Part shown: piece after piece, positions 9,137 through 18,089 of the stretch
Layout: each line of letters opens with the position of its first letter
How positions within the stretch are numbered: the first letter of the stretch is position 1
NCBI GenBank assembly: GCA_012033055.1
Contig: JAAUPR010000003.1
Coordinates: 43,125-107,124, forward strand
Length of the DNA: 64,000 bases
DNA from: Limnothrix sp. RL_2_0
GTDB lineage: Bacteria > Cyanobacteriota > Cyanobacteriia > Cyanobacteriales > MRBY01
Reading direction: 5' to 3'
Translations under genes and position numbers: made by a program
The notes under the pieces: model-generated
What the model saw: the letters and a program-made list of their open reading frames with translations, nothing else
What the model was told of the DNA's origin: nothing
Database searches by the model: none

Positions 9137-9691
9137 ATGTCTTCTGGCTTTACCTTGGTGAAGATACGTGAATTTCCTTGGGTTTCCCTAAGTTTATTTT
9201 GTTTGACGTATGGCGTATTTGGTTGGATCGCCGCCGTAACATTCCCCACTTGGCAGGATTGGATTATAGAACACTCAGCCTGGTTTCCATGGGAGATTAA
9301 TCCGGCGATCGCCCATCAGATGAGTTGGGGTTTTGGCTTATTCCTCGTGATATCCATCATGATTCTCCTTGCTGCCCCTCTTAAGATGATTAATCTCCTC
9401 TTCGGTAGTTGGATTCGTCAAGATGCTAAAGCCTTTCTATCCCTCTTGGGCTGGGCATTCGCAGCAGTAGTGATTGTGTGTTGGTTTGCGCAGTTTGTCC
9501 GTTTTTTCGTACTAATTTCTGCCGGTATACTAGGTCACATTGACCTCCAACTCTGCCATTGCCGCTTGTGGCAAGTTTTCGTGATCCTCAGTGTTTTGAG
9601 CATTGGTAGCTACGCCATTGGAACCTATCTATTTTTTTTGTGGGGAACAGAAGAACTAATTCATCCTATGGCCACCCTAGGTTTCAGCTAA
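9137..9691 (+). CDS. Conserved cyanobacterial four-helix membrane protein, unknown function
   Basis: The 184 residues contain four strongly hydrophobic segments at about 17-37, 65-85, 102-130 and 150-170. The loop between helices three and four carries GHIDLQLCHCRLWQ, which may be a conserved family block. There is no signal peptide and no enzymatic motif. The start at ATG 9137 follows an AGGAG-rich stretch (TTGAGGAGAA). It stands alone between the apcD terminator and a minus-strand gene. I do not recognise a named family; the DUF3177 type is possible but unverified. Confidence 0.7.
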   Translation: MSSGFTLVKIREFPWVSLSLFCLTYGVFGWIAAVTFPTWQDWIIEHSAWFPWEINPAIAHQMSWGFGLFLVISIMILLAAPLKMINLLFGSWIRQDAKAFLSLLGWAFAAVVIVCWFAQFVRFFVLISAGILGHIDLQLCHCRLWQVFVILSVLSIGSYAIGTYLFFLWGTEELIHPMATLGFS

Positions 9692-9794
9692 AGCGACTGG
9701 GACTGTAACCAAACCTTTTTGATCGGTTTTTGGCAAAACTCTAATCAGAAAAATATCGAAGGAGCAACAACAAGACCAATCCTTTCTTTTGTGC

Positions 9795-10390
9795 TTAGCT
9801 TGCCTGTGCCAAAATCGGTGGTTCAATCATTATGCCTGTCGGAATAGAGGCTGAAACTTGAGGATATGCGGCGGCAAATTTAATATTCGTGGCGAGGATC
9901 GGCGGTTCAAATCCTTTGTAGAAAGGAGTGGTCGGGATTGGAGCTGTTTGGGCTAAGATTGGCGGCTCAATCGTTTTTCCTGTTGGCGCGGCGACTGGTG
10001 TTTTGGGATAATCGGCGGCAAATTTAATATTTGTGGCAAGGATCGGCGGTTCAAATCCTGTAGAAGCTTGGATCTCTGGTGAGGCGATCGCCTTGGTTTC
10101 AGTGGGAGTAGAAGAAGACAATTGTGCTTTAAGTAGACGAATTTTTTCCTCGTACTCAGCCTTGAGATTTAGGGCACGACGATCATTTTTCTGTTGATAA
10201 TCTTCCTGTAGGGTGGCGATCGCTCCTTAAGACGTTGCTCATGTTCAATTTCCGCATCAGCGACAGCCTGTCGTGCCTTTTTCAGTTCCTTATCAGCCTG
10301 ATCCAAACGGTCAAGATCCTTCATCTGTAACAAATAAAGCACCCCTGCACCGAGGATAAAACCAATCACTAAAAATAAAACGATCTTCAT
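9795..10390 (-). pseudogene. Membrane-anchored coiled-coil protein with EPPILA repeats, frameshifted
   Basis: From ATG 10390 the protein has an N-terminal membrane segment (VLFLVIGFILGAGVLYLL), then a charged helix (DRLDQADKELKKARQAVAD) likely to form a coiled coil. At about 10223 the frame runs off to a stop at 10169. Restoring one G in front of the HIP1 site (reading KEAIATLQEDYQQKNDRR) joins the helix to the downstream frame, which ends at 9795. The joined C-terminal tail contains EPPILA four times, in two copies of FEPPILATNIKFAA and two of IEPPILAQ. The product is about 198 residues. No family is recognised. A short tail peptide repeated on a membrane tether suggests a binding tag for a soluble partner, which is inference. 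Confidence 0.6.
9808..10058. repeat. Two 107-bp direct repeats inside the EPPILA gene
   Basis: The segment 9808-9914 recurs at 9952-10058. Both copies share GGCAAATTTAATATT and GATCGGCGGTTCAAATCC almost exactly and differ more in the middle. The copies are 144 bases apart in phase with the reading frame, so the protein repeat arose by in-frame tandem duplication. Confidence 0.75.
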
Positions 10391-10509
10391 ACAATCAGGC
10401 TCCGCGTACCGCCACAAAACAGCTTAATCTCGATCAACATTAAATCAACCGATCCCGGTCAATTAGCCTTTGATTGTAAATGAATTTTCGGTGACTTTAG
10501 TGACAAAGC

Positions 10510-11331
10510 CTAGGAATTACCTTGAAGCGCTTGCATCAGAGCCTGTTGACTGGCGGCATTATACACCTGCTGTAAATAAGCTTGAAAGGCTTGGCTGTCC
10601 TCATAGCTGAGGTTCATGTCGCCCAAAATATCTAAGGTTGTTTTGCCATCAGTTGGCGGGGTTAAAACCACAAGACTGGGATCAAGGGGTTGTTCATATT
10701 GCCAGAAGGTTTCCACATTGATGTCTGCTTTTTTCGACGTTTTTTTGCGGGTTGTTTTGGTGTTGACAGATTTCTGGGAGGTTGTTGTCGCGTCGGATTG
10801 TTTCAGACGGTATTCCTTGAGGGCATCGAGAATCTGCTGTTTTGTTCTACCCCGTAATTGGAAAATGACAAAGGGATCTTCGCTAAAGCGATCGCCGAGT
10901 TGGTAGTACACTGCGCCAATATGTTTGCAGGGGTTGGCTTTGTCCGGGCAGCTACATTTCGACTTCACGTCGCCGAGGGTAAAAGGAAATAGATTTAGAC
11001 CGTTCTGGGTAAAGACTTGCTCGATGGATTCGGGCATTTCCCCCGCGAGGAGCTGCGCCGAAAAAATGGCTTTTTGTCCAAGGGTTTCGATCACATATCC
11101 CCAATCTTCGTCGGTGAATGGCGCAAGGTTTAGGGATACTTTGTAGGGTTCCACTTCGCTGCCCTGCACCAAGGCGATCGCCTTCGCTTTGATGAAATTA
11201 ATACTGAGGACATTCCCCTCTTTTGCGTAAATCCTTGCCCGTTCGAGACGCTTTTTAAAACGGTAAGAATCGAGAAGTTCGAGCCAACGTTGTACCCACC
11301 ATTGGGGTTGATTATTCGATGGGGTCATCAT
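10510..11331 (-). CDS. SWIM zinc-finger protein
   Basis: A 273-residue soluble protein whose centre carries the SWIM zinc-binding motif: CSCPDKANPCKHIGAVYYQL near 132-152 (CxC, then CxH). SWIM proteins of this size in bacteria are often encoded with SNF2 helicases, and the finger is thought to bind nucleic acid or protein. A basic, Thr/Lys-rich linker (KKTSKKADI) follows and separates a short acidic C-terminal domain. Its ATG overlaps the stop of the upstream DD-peptidase gene in ATGA (11328-11331), so the two are translationally coupled. No SNF2 gene is nearby in this window. Confidence 0.85.
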   Translation of the reverse strand: MMTPSNNQPQWWVQRWLELLDSYRFKKRLERARIYAKEGNVLSINFIKAKAIALVQGSEVEPYKVSLNLAPFTDEDWGYVIETLGQKAIFSAQLLAGEMPESIEQVFTQNGLNLFPFTLGDVKSKCSCPDKANPCKHIGAVYYQLGDRFSEDPFVIFQLRGRTKQQILDALKEYRLKQSDATTTSQKSVNTKTTRKKTSKKADINVETFWQYEQPLDPSLVVLTPPTDGKTTLDILGDMNLSYEDSQAFQAYLQQVYNAASQQALMQALQGNS

Positions 11332-12158
11332 GGTGTTTCTGGGGCGATCGCTTCCGTCGGTGTGTCGTTAAAATTACGGGATTTATAAAAGGTTTCTAAA
11401 CTGTCTTGGTCACCCACAAAACGCCAATGCCAAGGCTCATAGGCAATCCCTTGAGGATTATCACGGGGGAAAGACAACTCAAAACTGTACCGAGCCGCAT
11501 TATTTTGCAACCAACGAAAGGCTGCCGTATTTTCGAAATTTTCGCTGAGATTCGTGGCAGGGACATTGCCATCACCTAGATCAATGGCATAGCCGGTGTG
11601 GTGTTCACTGTGACGGGGGGGCGCACTCACTTCGGCCCGTTTGGTGGTGTCCTGTGCCCGTTGCTCTTTAACTTCAAAAAATAAATACTGTTGCTCTTCG
11701 ATCGAACGAAACCCGGAAATCAACGTGAGATTAATACCATCACGGCGGGCGGCATCCCACATCTGTTGGTATTTATCATTAGCGCTGGGGCGTAGCTTAA
11801 TACGACCATCGGCAGTTGCATTAACGAGTTCGTCTGCGGAAGCTTCTTTGTAGGCGAAATGTCCGAGGAGTTGATCCGTCTCTGGCTCGGTGGCTTCTGC
11901 TAGTGGCGGGACAACTTCTGTGACGGATTCTTCTGATGCTGCTGGGTCTCCGGTAAGGGCCTCATTCTGGGTACGTTGGAGCATAATTTGCCAAGTGGCG
12001 ATCGCCCCGATAGTTAACAAAACAAAAGCACCAATGCCCACAAATAATCCAGTCTTACCCTGACCCTTGTTGGGGGGCAAATCGGGTTGACTATCCCTGA
12101 CCATTTCAGGAATATCCATTTCATCCAATACCGACAGATCGTCTAGTTCTTCAGACAC
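11328..12158 (-). CDS. D-Ala-D-Ala carboxypeptidase, VanY/M15B family
   Basis: This protein probably trims the stem peptide of peptidoglycan in the periplasm. The acidic N-terminal 35 residues are cytoplasmic, and one membrane segment at about 38-60 anchors it. The M15 metallopeptidase domain covers about 115-265. Zinc-site motifs are visible: SGFRSIEEQ, then SEHHTGYAIDLGD (HxxxxxxD) and finally EPWHWRFVG (the ExxH zinc/catalytic pair). The length (276) is normal for the membrane-anchored cyanobacterial type. It is the first gene of a two-gene unit with the SWIM protein. The link between wall trimming and a SWIM protein is unexplained. Confidence 0.88.
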   Translation of the reverse strand: MSEELDDLSVLDEMDIPEMVRDSQPDLPPNKGQGKTGLFVGIGAFVLLTIGAIATWQIMLQRTQNEALTGDPAASEESVTEVVPPLAEATEPETDQLLGHFAYKEASADELVNATADGRIKLRPSANDKYQQMWDAARRDGINLTLISGFRSIEEQQYLFFEVKEQRAQDTTKRAEVSAPPRHSEHHTGYAIDLGDGNVPATNLSENFENTAAFRWLQNNAARYSFELSFPRDNPQGIAYEPWHWRFVGDQDSLETFYKSRNFNDTPTEAIAPETP

Positions 12159-12244
12159 GCTTCCCCTAAACCAATGCTCCCTTTATTTTGTGGTTCTATC
12201 TTATGCTGCTTTATCCGCAAAAAAAACTCCCTATATAAAAAACA

Positions 12245-12865
12245 CTACGCAGTGGGAAAATTCTCTGGGCGATCGCCGCGAGCTTTCAACAAAAGTCCAC
12301 CCACAATAGGCAAGATCATCACAGGGGTTGGCACTGGGGTCGGCAATGGCTTATCCGGCAATGGCGCTTGGTAGTAGGTGGTTAAAATTGATTGCAGAGA
12401 ATAGTTATAAGTCCCGTTGTTGCTGCCCGTGAAGAGGGTCTCGATGAGCAGTGAACCGTCGGCGATCGCCCCCAAGAAATCCTGATTTTGCCCTTGGAAA
12501 ATCGAACCGAGGGAGGACAGCGTCATATCAAAATCGCAGCCCGCATTTGCATGCAGGACACCATTTAAATTAGTGATATTGTCGGCGCTGTAGCAAGCGT
12601 ATTTCCCGAGGCTAACTTTTTCAACGAACAACTCAAAGAACTCCCCTTCATCGTCGAGATTAAAAGGATTTTTAAATTGTGAATTGACAAAATCTGGATC
12701 GCCCCCCGACATCAATCGCAAATCGGCATCAAACAAATTTTCGGTGTCGATATCGGTGTAGAGGATGGAGAAGGCTAGCGCTTGGGCAGGTTTTGCCGTT
12801 ATAAAACTAGTCACCCCCACCGCACCGGCTAGTATCAAACTTTGTTGTAATACATTCATCGTCAT
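12245..12865 (-). CDS. Exported protein with a PEP-CTERM-like sorting tail
   Basis: A secreted protein of about 206 residues. An N-terminal signal peptide (LILAGAVGVTSFITAKPAQA) is followed by a polar, Asp/Asn-rich domain with two Cys. The C-terminus has a Pro-rich stretch PTPVPTP, a hydrophobic helix and a short basic end (KARGDRPENF), the layout of PEP-CTERM/PTPA-CTERM anchors handled by exosortases. I chose ATG 12865 over an upstream TTG at 12886 because the signal peptide then starts normally; a further ATG lies two codons on. The domain itself is not recognised. Neighbours run divergently (AEC transporter) and co-directionally (wall peptidase) without close spacing. Confidence 0.6.
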   Translation of the reverse strand: MTMNVLQQSLILAGAVGVTSFITAKPAQALAFSILYTDIDTENLFDADLRLMSGGDPDFVNSQFKNPFNLDDEGEFFELFVEKVSLGKYACYSADNITNLNGVLHANAGCDFDMTLSSLGSIFQGQNQDFLGAIADGSLLIETLFTGSNNGTYNYSLQSILTTYYQAPLPDKPLPTPVPTPVMILPIVGGLLLKARGDRPENFPTA

Positions 12866-13018
12866 TAGTTTGCCGCGCTTTATCAATGCTTCTGTGGCTT
12901 CGTTCTAGATCCAGAATGCCCTGCTAGCTCTGTGATACATCATTTTTTCTGCGAGGATGGGGGCGATCGCCGCTGCTTTGAGTATCGTTTTTTCTTTATT
13001 CACCCTAATTAATATTGT

Positions 13019-13948
13019 ATGAATCTATTGCTCATCCAGCTGGTCACTATTTATCTGAAACTCGGCATTGGCATTGGGGGCGGCTGGGCGTTGGGAAAAA
13101 TCACACCGGAGGCGATCGCCGGACAGATCGGCAAATGGTTGTTTTGGGTGGGTGTGCCGATTAGTGTATTTGGGTTTGTGCGGCAAATTGAATTGACTGG
13201 TTCCGTGGGGTTGGCTCCGGTGGTAGCGTGGCTCGCGATGGGGTTAAGTCTGGGCTTGGCTTGGCTATGGTTGCGCTTTTCAGCCCACGGTTTACTGAAG
13301 CCGTCCCAAGGTAGTTTTCTACTGGCCTCCACCGTCGGCAATACGGGCTATTTAGGCTTTCCCATTAGTTTGGCGATCGCCGGACAAGAAGCTTTTGCCT
13401 GGGCGTTATTTTACGATTTGCTCGGCAGTTTGCTGTGGGGTTACGGCATCGGCGTGATGATTGCGGCCTATTACGGTCAGACGGATCAGCACAGTCCCCC
13501 ATACCAAAAAATGTTCACCCAAGTGGCCATTAATCCGGCCCTGTGGAGTTTAGTGTTGGGCTTAATCTGTCGGGCGATCGCCTTTCCCCCATTAGTCGAA
13601 AAAAGTTTGGCGGCGATCGCTTGGGGCGTAATTATGCTGGCTATTGTGTTGATCGGGATGCGTCTCAGTCGGTTAAAAATCAGTCAAAAAATCCAACATA
13701 TCCGCAGCAGTTTATTGATCAAAATGCTCATTGTGCCACTGTTTTTTAGTTTGTTATTGACCCTCTGGAACGCCCCAAAATTGATTAGCCTTGCCTTGAT
13801 TTTGCAAATTGGGATGCCCCCAGCCTTTGCCACCCTCATCGTCAGCGAAACCTACGAACTGGATCAAGAATTAGCAGTCAGTGCCCTCGCGGCGGGAACC
13901 TGTTTGCTGTTGGCGACGTTGCCAATTTGGGTAATCTTGTTTCACTAA
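13019..13948 (+). CDS. AEC-family transporter
   Basis: A 309-residue inner-membrane protein of the auxin-efflux-carrier (AEC) family, predicted to move a small organic anion or similar metabolite. About ten hydrophobic segments are arranged as two five-helix halves. The family hallmark in the first half is the crossover region with STVGNTGYLGFPI near 105-117. The second half contains GMPPAFATLIVSETY, matching the C-terminal conserved block. The start is ATG 13019 just after an AT-rich leader. Substrate cannot be told from sequence. It stands alone, divergent from the PEP-CTERM-like gene. Confidence 0.85.
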   Translation: MNLLLIQLVTIYLKLGIGIGGGWALGKITPEAIAGQIGKWLFWVGVPISVFGFVRQIELTGSVGLAPVVAWLAMGLSLGLAWLWLRFSAHGLLKPSQGSFLLASTVGNTGYLGFPISLAIAGQEAFAWALFYDLLGSLLWGYGIGVMIAAYYGQTDQHSPPYQKMFTQVAINPALWSLVLGLICRAIAFPPLVEKSLAAIAWGVIMLAIVLIGMRLSRLKISQKIQHIRSSLLIKMLIVPLFFSLLLTLWNAPKLISLALILQIGMPPAFATLIVSETYELDQELAVSALAAGTCLLLATLPIWVILFH

Positions 13949-14085
13949 AATAGACAAAAAAATCGATTCTCAAAAGACTGAAAGAAAATGTGTCGCATCA
14001 AATAGAGTGAGTGGAGACGGCAAAGCTATTTTTGTTCATGTTTTAAAATTTGTTGTCCGTCGTAACACACCATTTTTTAACTCAT

Positions 14086-14238
14086 TAGAGTTCTTGCAAA
14101 AGCCCATAGACTAGCAATAAATATCCTTCCTTGGGGAAGATGACCGGAGGCCGAAAGGGGTTTCGATAGGTATCGCCACTGACTGAGCCCCCCTAGCCCC
14201 TCCCAAGAGAGAAAATTTAGACTTATGCACGAAGTCTA
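14086..14238. mobile_element. MITE-like dispersed repeat, copy 1
   Basis: This 153-bp element has imperfect inverted ends (TAGAGTTCTTGCAAAAGCC at the left; the right end reads TAGACTTCGTGCATAAGTC on the other strand). Its core ATATCCTTCCTTGGGGAA and GGCCGAAAGGGGTTTCGATA recurs at 29751-29912. No open frame is present, so it is non-autonomous. It lies in the gene-free stretch 13949-14568 next to the Uma2 gene. Confidence 0.8.
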
Positions 14239-14405
14239 TTCATCACAAAAAAACAGTGAGTTTTGATGGAGCGCGATATTTCTGTCAGGCCATCAATTTT
14301 ATTATCACCGACACCGCACCCTGTAAATTATCTGCACCTCCACCTCAACAAAAATAAAACCGATGATGAAGATATCCTGTGTGAGTATCCCCCACGTTAA
14401 TTCCC

Positions 14406-14471
14406 AGCTCCCCGACTTCTCTGGCTAGATTGATAATTGTGTCGCTTCGCAGCAAAAGTAGTCGGAGATCT
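14406..14471. repeat. Imperfect inverted repeat
   Basis: AGCTCCCCGACTT at 14406-14418 faces TAGTCGGAGATCT at 14459-14471 with a loop of about 40 bases. Related paired ends are common in cyanobacterial interspersed repeats. The remainder of 14239-14568 holds nothing I can assign. Confidence 0.45.
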
Positions 14472-14568
14472 AAAAACCTTTGCGATGACTTCAGGACAGT
14501 GATCTAAATTCACCAAGCTATGATGTTTCTATCGAGCTAAATTCTCACCGAACTAGAGGTCAGCCATT

Positions 14569-15132
14569 ATGGTGCAGTCCCCTGTTAAGACCCTCACCCT
14601 AGAAGAATTTTTAATACTCCCCGACACCAAACCCGCCAGCGAATATATCAACGGTCAGATTATCCAGAAACCTATGCCGAAAGGAGCACATAGCCTCATC
14701 CAGACTGACTTGGCTGCTCAGATCAATCTCGCTGTCAAACCCAAGAAAATCGCTAGAGTCTTTACTGAACTTCGTTGTCATTTTGCCGAACGCGCCATCG
14801 TACCTGACATCTCTGTTTTCACTTGGGAACGCATCCCCCGCCGAGAAAATGGACGCATTGCCGATAGCTTTCCCCTTGCCCCAGATTGGATTATCGAAAT
14901 TCTTTCCCCCGGACAAAGCCAAACCAAAGTCACTCAAAAGATGCTTAACGCTTTGGAACATGGCACAGAAATCGGCTGGCTCATCGATCCTGAAGCAAAA
15001 GCCGTTATTGTGTATTTTCAGGAAGGCAAAATTGCCCTGTTCACAGAGGAAGGTAAGCCGTTACCTGTACCCAACTTTATTGAAAACTGGCACCTGACAG
15101 CCCCAGAAATTTTTGATTGGCTCACTGTTTAA
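14569..15132 (+). CDS. Uma2-family endonuclease-like protein (DUF820)
   Basis: A 187-residue protein of the Uma2/DUF820 family, which has a PD-(D/E)XK nuclease fold and is greatly expanded in cyanobacteria; the biological role is not settled. Family features in order are the N-terminal LTLEEFLILPDTKPASEYI, then VPDISVF (the conserved Asp near 85), WIIEILSPGQS (the E of the ExL/K core near 112) and the tail block HGTEIGWLIDPEAK. The start is ATG 14569. It is not part of an operon. The flanks hold repeats, fitting the mobile habit of this family. Confidence 0.85.
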   Translation: MVQSPVKTLTLEEFLILPDTKPASEYINGQIIQKPMPKGAHSLIQTDLAAQINLAVKPKKIARVFTELRCHFAERAIVPDISVFTWERIPRRENGRIADSFPLAPDWIIEILSPGQSQTKVTQKMLNALEHGTEIGWLIDPEAKAVIVYFQEGKIALFTEEGKPLPVPNFIENWHLTAPEIFDWLTV

Positions 15133-15228
15133 AAGTTAAATATTGTTGAATATTTTGGACTTTGGCAAACTCTTTTTGAGGAATTTTAGGAGGACGATCG
15201 CCAAACTCCAGCACCCTATAATTTACTG

Positions 15229-16014
15229 CTATTTCTGACTCTGAAGCCAATCATTAATCACGGCGATCGCCTCGGTTTCAGTCTCCACACTTTTCGTTTC
15301 CGACTGCTGGAGAAGTTGCCCATAGGTCTGTACCTGACTCAATTGCACCGCCGAATCATCGGCCATTGAGAGAATGAGCGTCGGCATCTGGAGCTGCGGC
15401 AACTGGTAATTCAAATATTCACTGCGCATCTGTCCCCCCCTCCGGCGAAACAGCAACCGACAACTACCCGGCGATCGCCGCAACAACTTGCGATGTTCAA
15501 ATGCCCGCGCAATTCTTTTGCCCTGCCCAAATAACGCCGCAATCGGTGTAATCAGCCTCAGCACCCACGGCACAATCGGCAGCGGTGAAGTTAAACATTT
15601 TTCCCAAAAATAACTTGGCGTATTTTCCGTGTCTAAACCCAACGGCGATCGCAGCACCAACCCCACCACCCGCTCAGGATGATTCAGCGCATACCGTGCC
15701 GCTACCCATGCCCCCAGCGAATCCCCCACCAAATAAATCTTTTTTAGGCGTAAATTTTCAAATAATTCCTCAAGGATTTCGCATTCCCACTGGATCGAAT
15801 AGGGCACTTTTGGCCGCTCCGAATCCCCAAACCCCATCAAATCCGGCGCAAAACAGTGATATTTACGACTCAGGGTTTCAAAAAAATCTGACCACTGTGA
15901 CCCATTGCGACATTCCCCATGGATCAAAACCACCGCCTCGCCTTGACCGGCTTCCCGCCAAAAAATCTGTCCTTGGCTTAGTTTTAAACGAGAATTGCGA
16001 ACAACGGACACCAT
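15229..16014 (-). CDS. Alpha/beta hydrolase
   Basis: A 261-residue soluble alpha/beta-fold hydrolase. The oxyanion-hole motif appears as LIHGECRNGSQW near 30, and the nucleophile elbow as GDSLGA near 98, with Ser as nucleophile. The acid is probably the Asp in SMADDSAV near 216. The C-terminal His expected around 245 is not obvious: the tail reads SVETETEAIAVINDWLQ, so the triad may be incomplete. Cap-region residues 140-190 are unusually basic. Substrate unknown. The gene ends 33 bases from the Nudix gene's stop-side region in the same direction and could be co-transcribed with it. Confidence 0.8.
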   Translation of the reverse strand: MVSVVRNSRLKLSQGQIFWREAGQGEAVVLIHGECRNGSQWSDFFETLSRKYHCFAPDLMGFGDSERPKVPYSIQWECEILEELFENLRLKKIYLVGDSLGAWVAARYALNHPERVVGLVLRSPLGLDTENTPSYFWEKCLTSPLPIVPWVLRLITPIAALFGQGKRIARAFEHRKLLRRSPGSCRLLFRRRGGQMRSEYLNYQLPQLQMPTLILSMADDSAVQLSQVQTYGQLLQQSETKSVETETEAIAVINDWLQSQK

Positions 16015-16047
16015 AAGGCTTTCGAGAAAATGAACTAGAAGTATAAA

Positions 16048-16503
16048 TTAGGCAACGACGGTCAACCCAGCGAAATAATCTTGTAACTGTCGAGCATGGT
16101 CATGGCTCAGATCATCATAGGGAATCTGGGACGACTCAAACGATTTGACAGCCAAAATTTCGTCGGTGTCAGTCATTGCTTTTTTGGATGGCTGCACTTC
16201 TGCGGCGATCGCCACCGTCACAGCATGAAAGCGCGGATCACGCTCCAAACTAGAATACACTCCCACGAGCCGCGAAACTTTTACCAGCTTAAAACCGGTT
16301 TCCTCCAACAATTCCCGCCGCGCGCATTGGGTCAAATCTTCCCCCCAGTCCAGAATGCCTCCCGGCAAACTCCACTGGTTCGTATCCCGACGCTGTGCCA
16401 ACAGAATCTGACCATCCGACAACACCCCAATCACACTCGTACCCACCAGTGGACGGCGAAAGAGCAACTTAAACCCTGTTGAAAGATAACGCCAAATGTT
16501 CAT
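16048..16503 (-). CDS. Nudix hydrolase
   Basis: This enzyme should cleave nucleoside diphosphates linked to another moiety. The Nudix box GX5EX7REUXEEXGU is complete (GGILDWGEDLTQCARRELLE followed by ETGF), and the fold is otherwise normal. I start at ATG 16503 (MNIWRYLSTGFKLLFRRP); an upstream in-frame start would add 13 residues that look like read-through of the leader. The short basic, amphipathic N-terminus before the domain is common in cyanobacterial members. Substrate cannot be deduced. Confidence 0.85.
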   Translation of the reverse strand: MNIWRYLSTGFKLLFRRPLVGTSVIGVLSDGQILLAQRRDTNQWSLPGGILDWGEDLTQCARRELLEETGFKLVKVSRLVGVYSSLERDPRFHAVTVAIAAEVQPSKKAMTDTDEILAVKSFESSQIPYDDLSHDHARQLQDYFAGLTVVA

Positions 16504-16630
16504 GCAATAATTTGCTGCGAATAAACTGTAAATAAAAACCAAGTCTTACATTTTATCGGGCATTTTCCCTGTCTCACCCCGACCCCGCACCTTGGTATGA
16601 TGGTGGCTCGACAAATTATGGATTAGACCC

Positions 16631-16804
16631 ATGACGACCCATTTCATCACCGCAGAGATCGATCTTCAGGAAAACCCTGCCGAGTTACAACAGGAAATCG
16701 AAAAGGAATTGGATAAGCGTGGTGAAACCCTCCGTTGGGCGATCGCCGAAGTCAAAGACGACAAAGTAAAAGTCGAAGCCATTACCCTCACAGCAGACAA
16801 ATAA
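16631..16804 (+). CDS. Small acidic protein of 57 residues, unknown function
   Basis: An ORF of 57 codons starting MTTHFITAEIDLQ and ending TLTADK. It is rich in Glu, Lys and Asp, has a HIP1 site in frame (WAIAEVKDD), and looks like a single amphipathic helix between two short strands. It ends 9 bases before the glcE start and is co-directional, so it probably shares the glcE transcript. Codon use is like the neighbours. No family is recognised. The evidence for coding is position, composition and tight spacing. Confidence 0.6.
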   Translation: MTTHFITAEIDLQENPAELQQEIEKELDKRGETLRWAIAEVKDDKVKVEAITLTADK

Positions 16805-16813
16805 GCCACACCC

Positions 16814-18078
16814 ATGACCTTGGTTGCCGACTCCAATACCGACATCAAAGCATGGCAATTTTGTCATCCCCGCTGGCAAGAAACTGTCCGGCGAGTTTGT
16901 CGTACTGAACCGGAGGCTTTGGTCATCCCCCACCATCGGGCGGCACTGAGTGAAATTGTTAAAACTGCCCAGCATGACAAAAAGACGATTATTCCCTGTG
17001 GCAATGGCTCAAAATTAGCGTGGGGTGGCGTAACCTCTGGTGTGGATTGGCTCGTCAGCACCCAAAAACTAAACGGCATTCTAGAGCACGCGGTTAATGA
17101 CCTCACCATCACTGTCGAAGCCGGTTTAACCCTCGCGGCATTACAAAAACATCTCGCGGAATACAATCAATTTTTGCCCCTCGATCCGAGCTTTCCAGCG
17201 GATGCCACTTTGGGCGGGATTGTAGCCACGGCGGATGCAGGCAGTTGGCGGCAGAGATATGGCGGTGTAAGGGATTTATTGCTGGGCATCACCGTTATCC
17301 GCGCCGATGGGGAATGTGCAAAAGCAGGTGGCAAAGTGGTAAAAAATGTGGCGGGTTACGACCTGATGAAATTATTCACGGGTTCCTACGGGAGTTTGGC
17401 GATCGCCACCGAGTTAACCTTTCGACTCTATCCACTGCAAGAATTATCCCAAACGATTTTATTGACAGGCACAAACGCAGACATTGCCCAAGCTTGCCAA
17501 AAATTAGTTGATTCTGTGCTCACCCCGACAGGTGCAGATCTCCTCTCCCCAGCCCTGATGCAGCAGCTCGATCTCGGCAATACTTTTGGGCTACTCGTAC
17601 GGTTTGAAGCAATCCAAGAAAGTATCACTGTCCAGACAAGAGAATTAGAGGCGATCGCCGCCGCATTATCCCTACAAACCCAATCCCAACCCGAAACCAT
17701 CTGGGGCAAAATTAGCGCAACCATACACCAATCCCCCATGTATTGCAAAGTCGGGGTTTTACCGACCCGCGCCACCGAACTTTTGACCCTGTGTGAAACT
17801 CTCACCGAAGCCCAAGGTAGCGGCAGGATCCACCTCAGAAGCGGCCTAGGTTTACTCCATTTTCCCCACGACAAATTTTTGCGGCAGTTCCAACAATTAC
17901 GGCAATTTTGCCAAACTAACCAAGGCTTTTTAACAGTTTTAGACGCGCCCTATTCCCTGAAAACGCAATTTGAACCATGGGGTTACCATGGCAACGCTTT
18001 ACCCCTCATGAAAAAATAAAGCAGCAATTTGACCCCAATAATCGACTCAGCCCCGGACGTTTTGTCGGCAAAATTTAG
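16814..18078 (+). CDS. glcE: FAD-binding oxidoreductase, GlcE-like glycolate dehydrogenase subunit
   Basis: An FAD-linked oxidase of the GlcD/GlcE family, probably helping to oxidise glycolate made in photorespiration. The FAD-binding region is seen from PHHRAALSEIV near 37 through IIPCGNGSKLAWGG near 57, ATLGGIVATADAGS near 130 and KNVAGYDLMKLFTGSYGSL near 178. The frame stops at TAA 18017-18019 after LPLMKK. Adding one A to the run at 18011-18016 continues as IKQQFDPNNRLSPGRFVGKI to TAG 18076-18078, which is the typical end of the family. A base is therefore missing in the A-run. GlcD and GlcF genes are not nearby. Confidence 0.8.
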
Positions 18079-18089
18079 TGGGCAAACCT

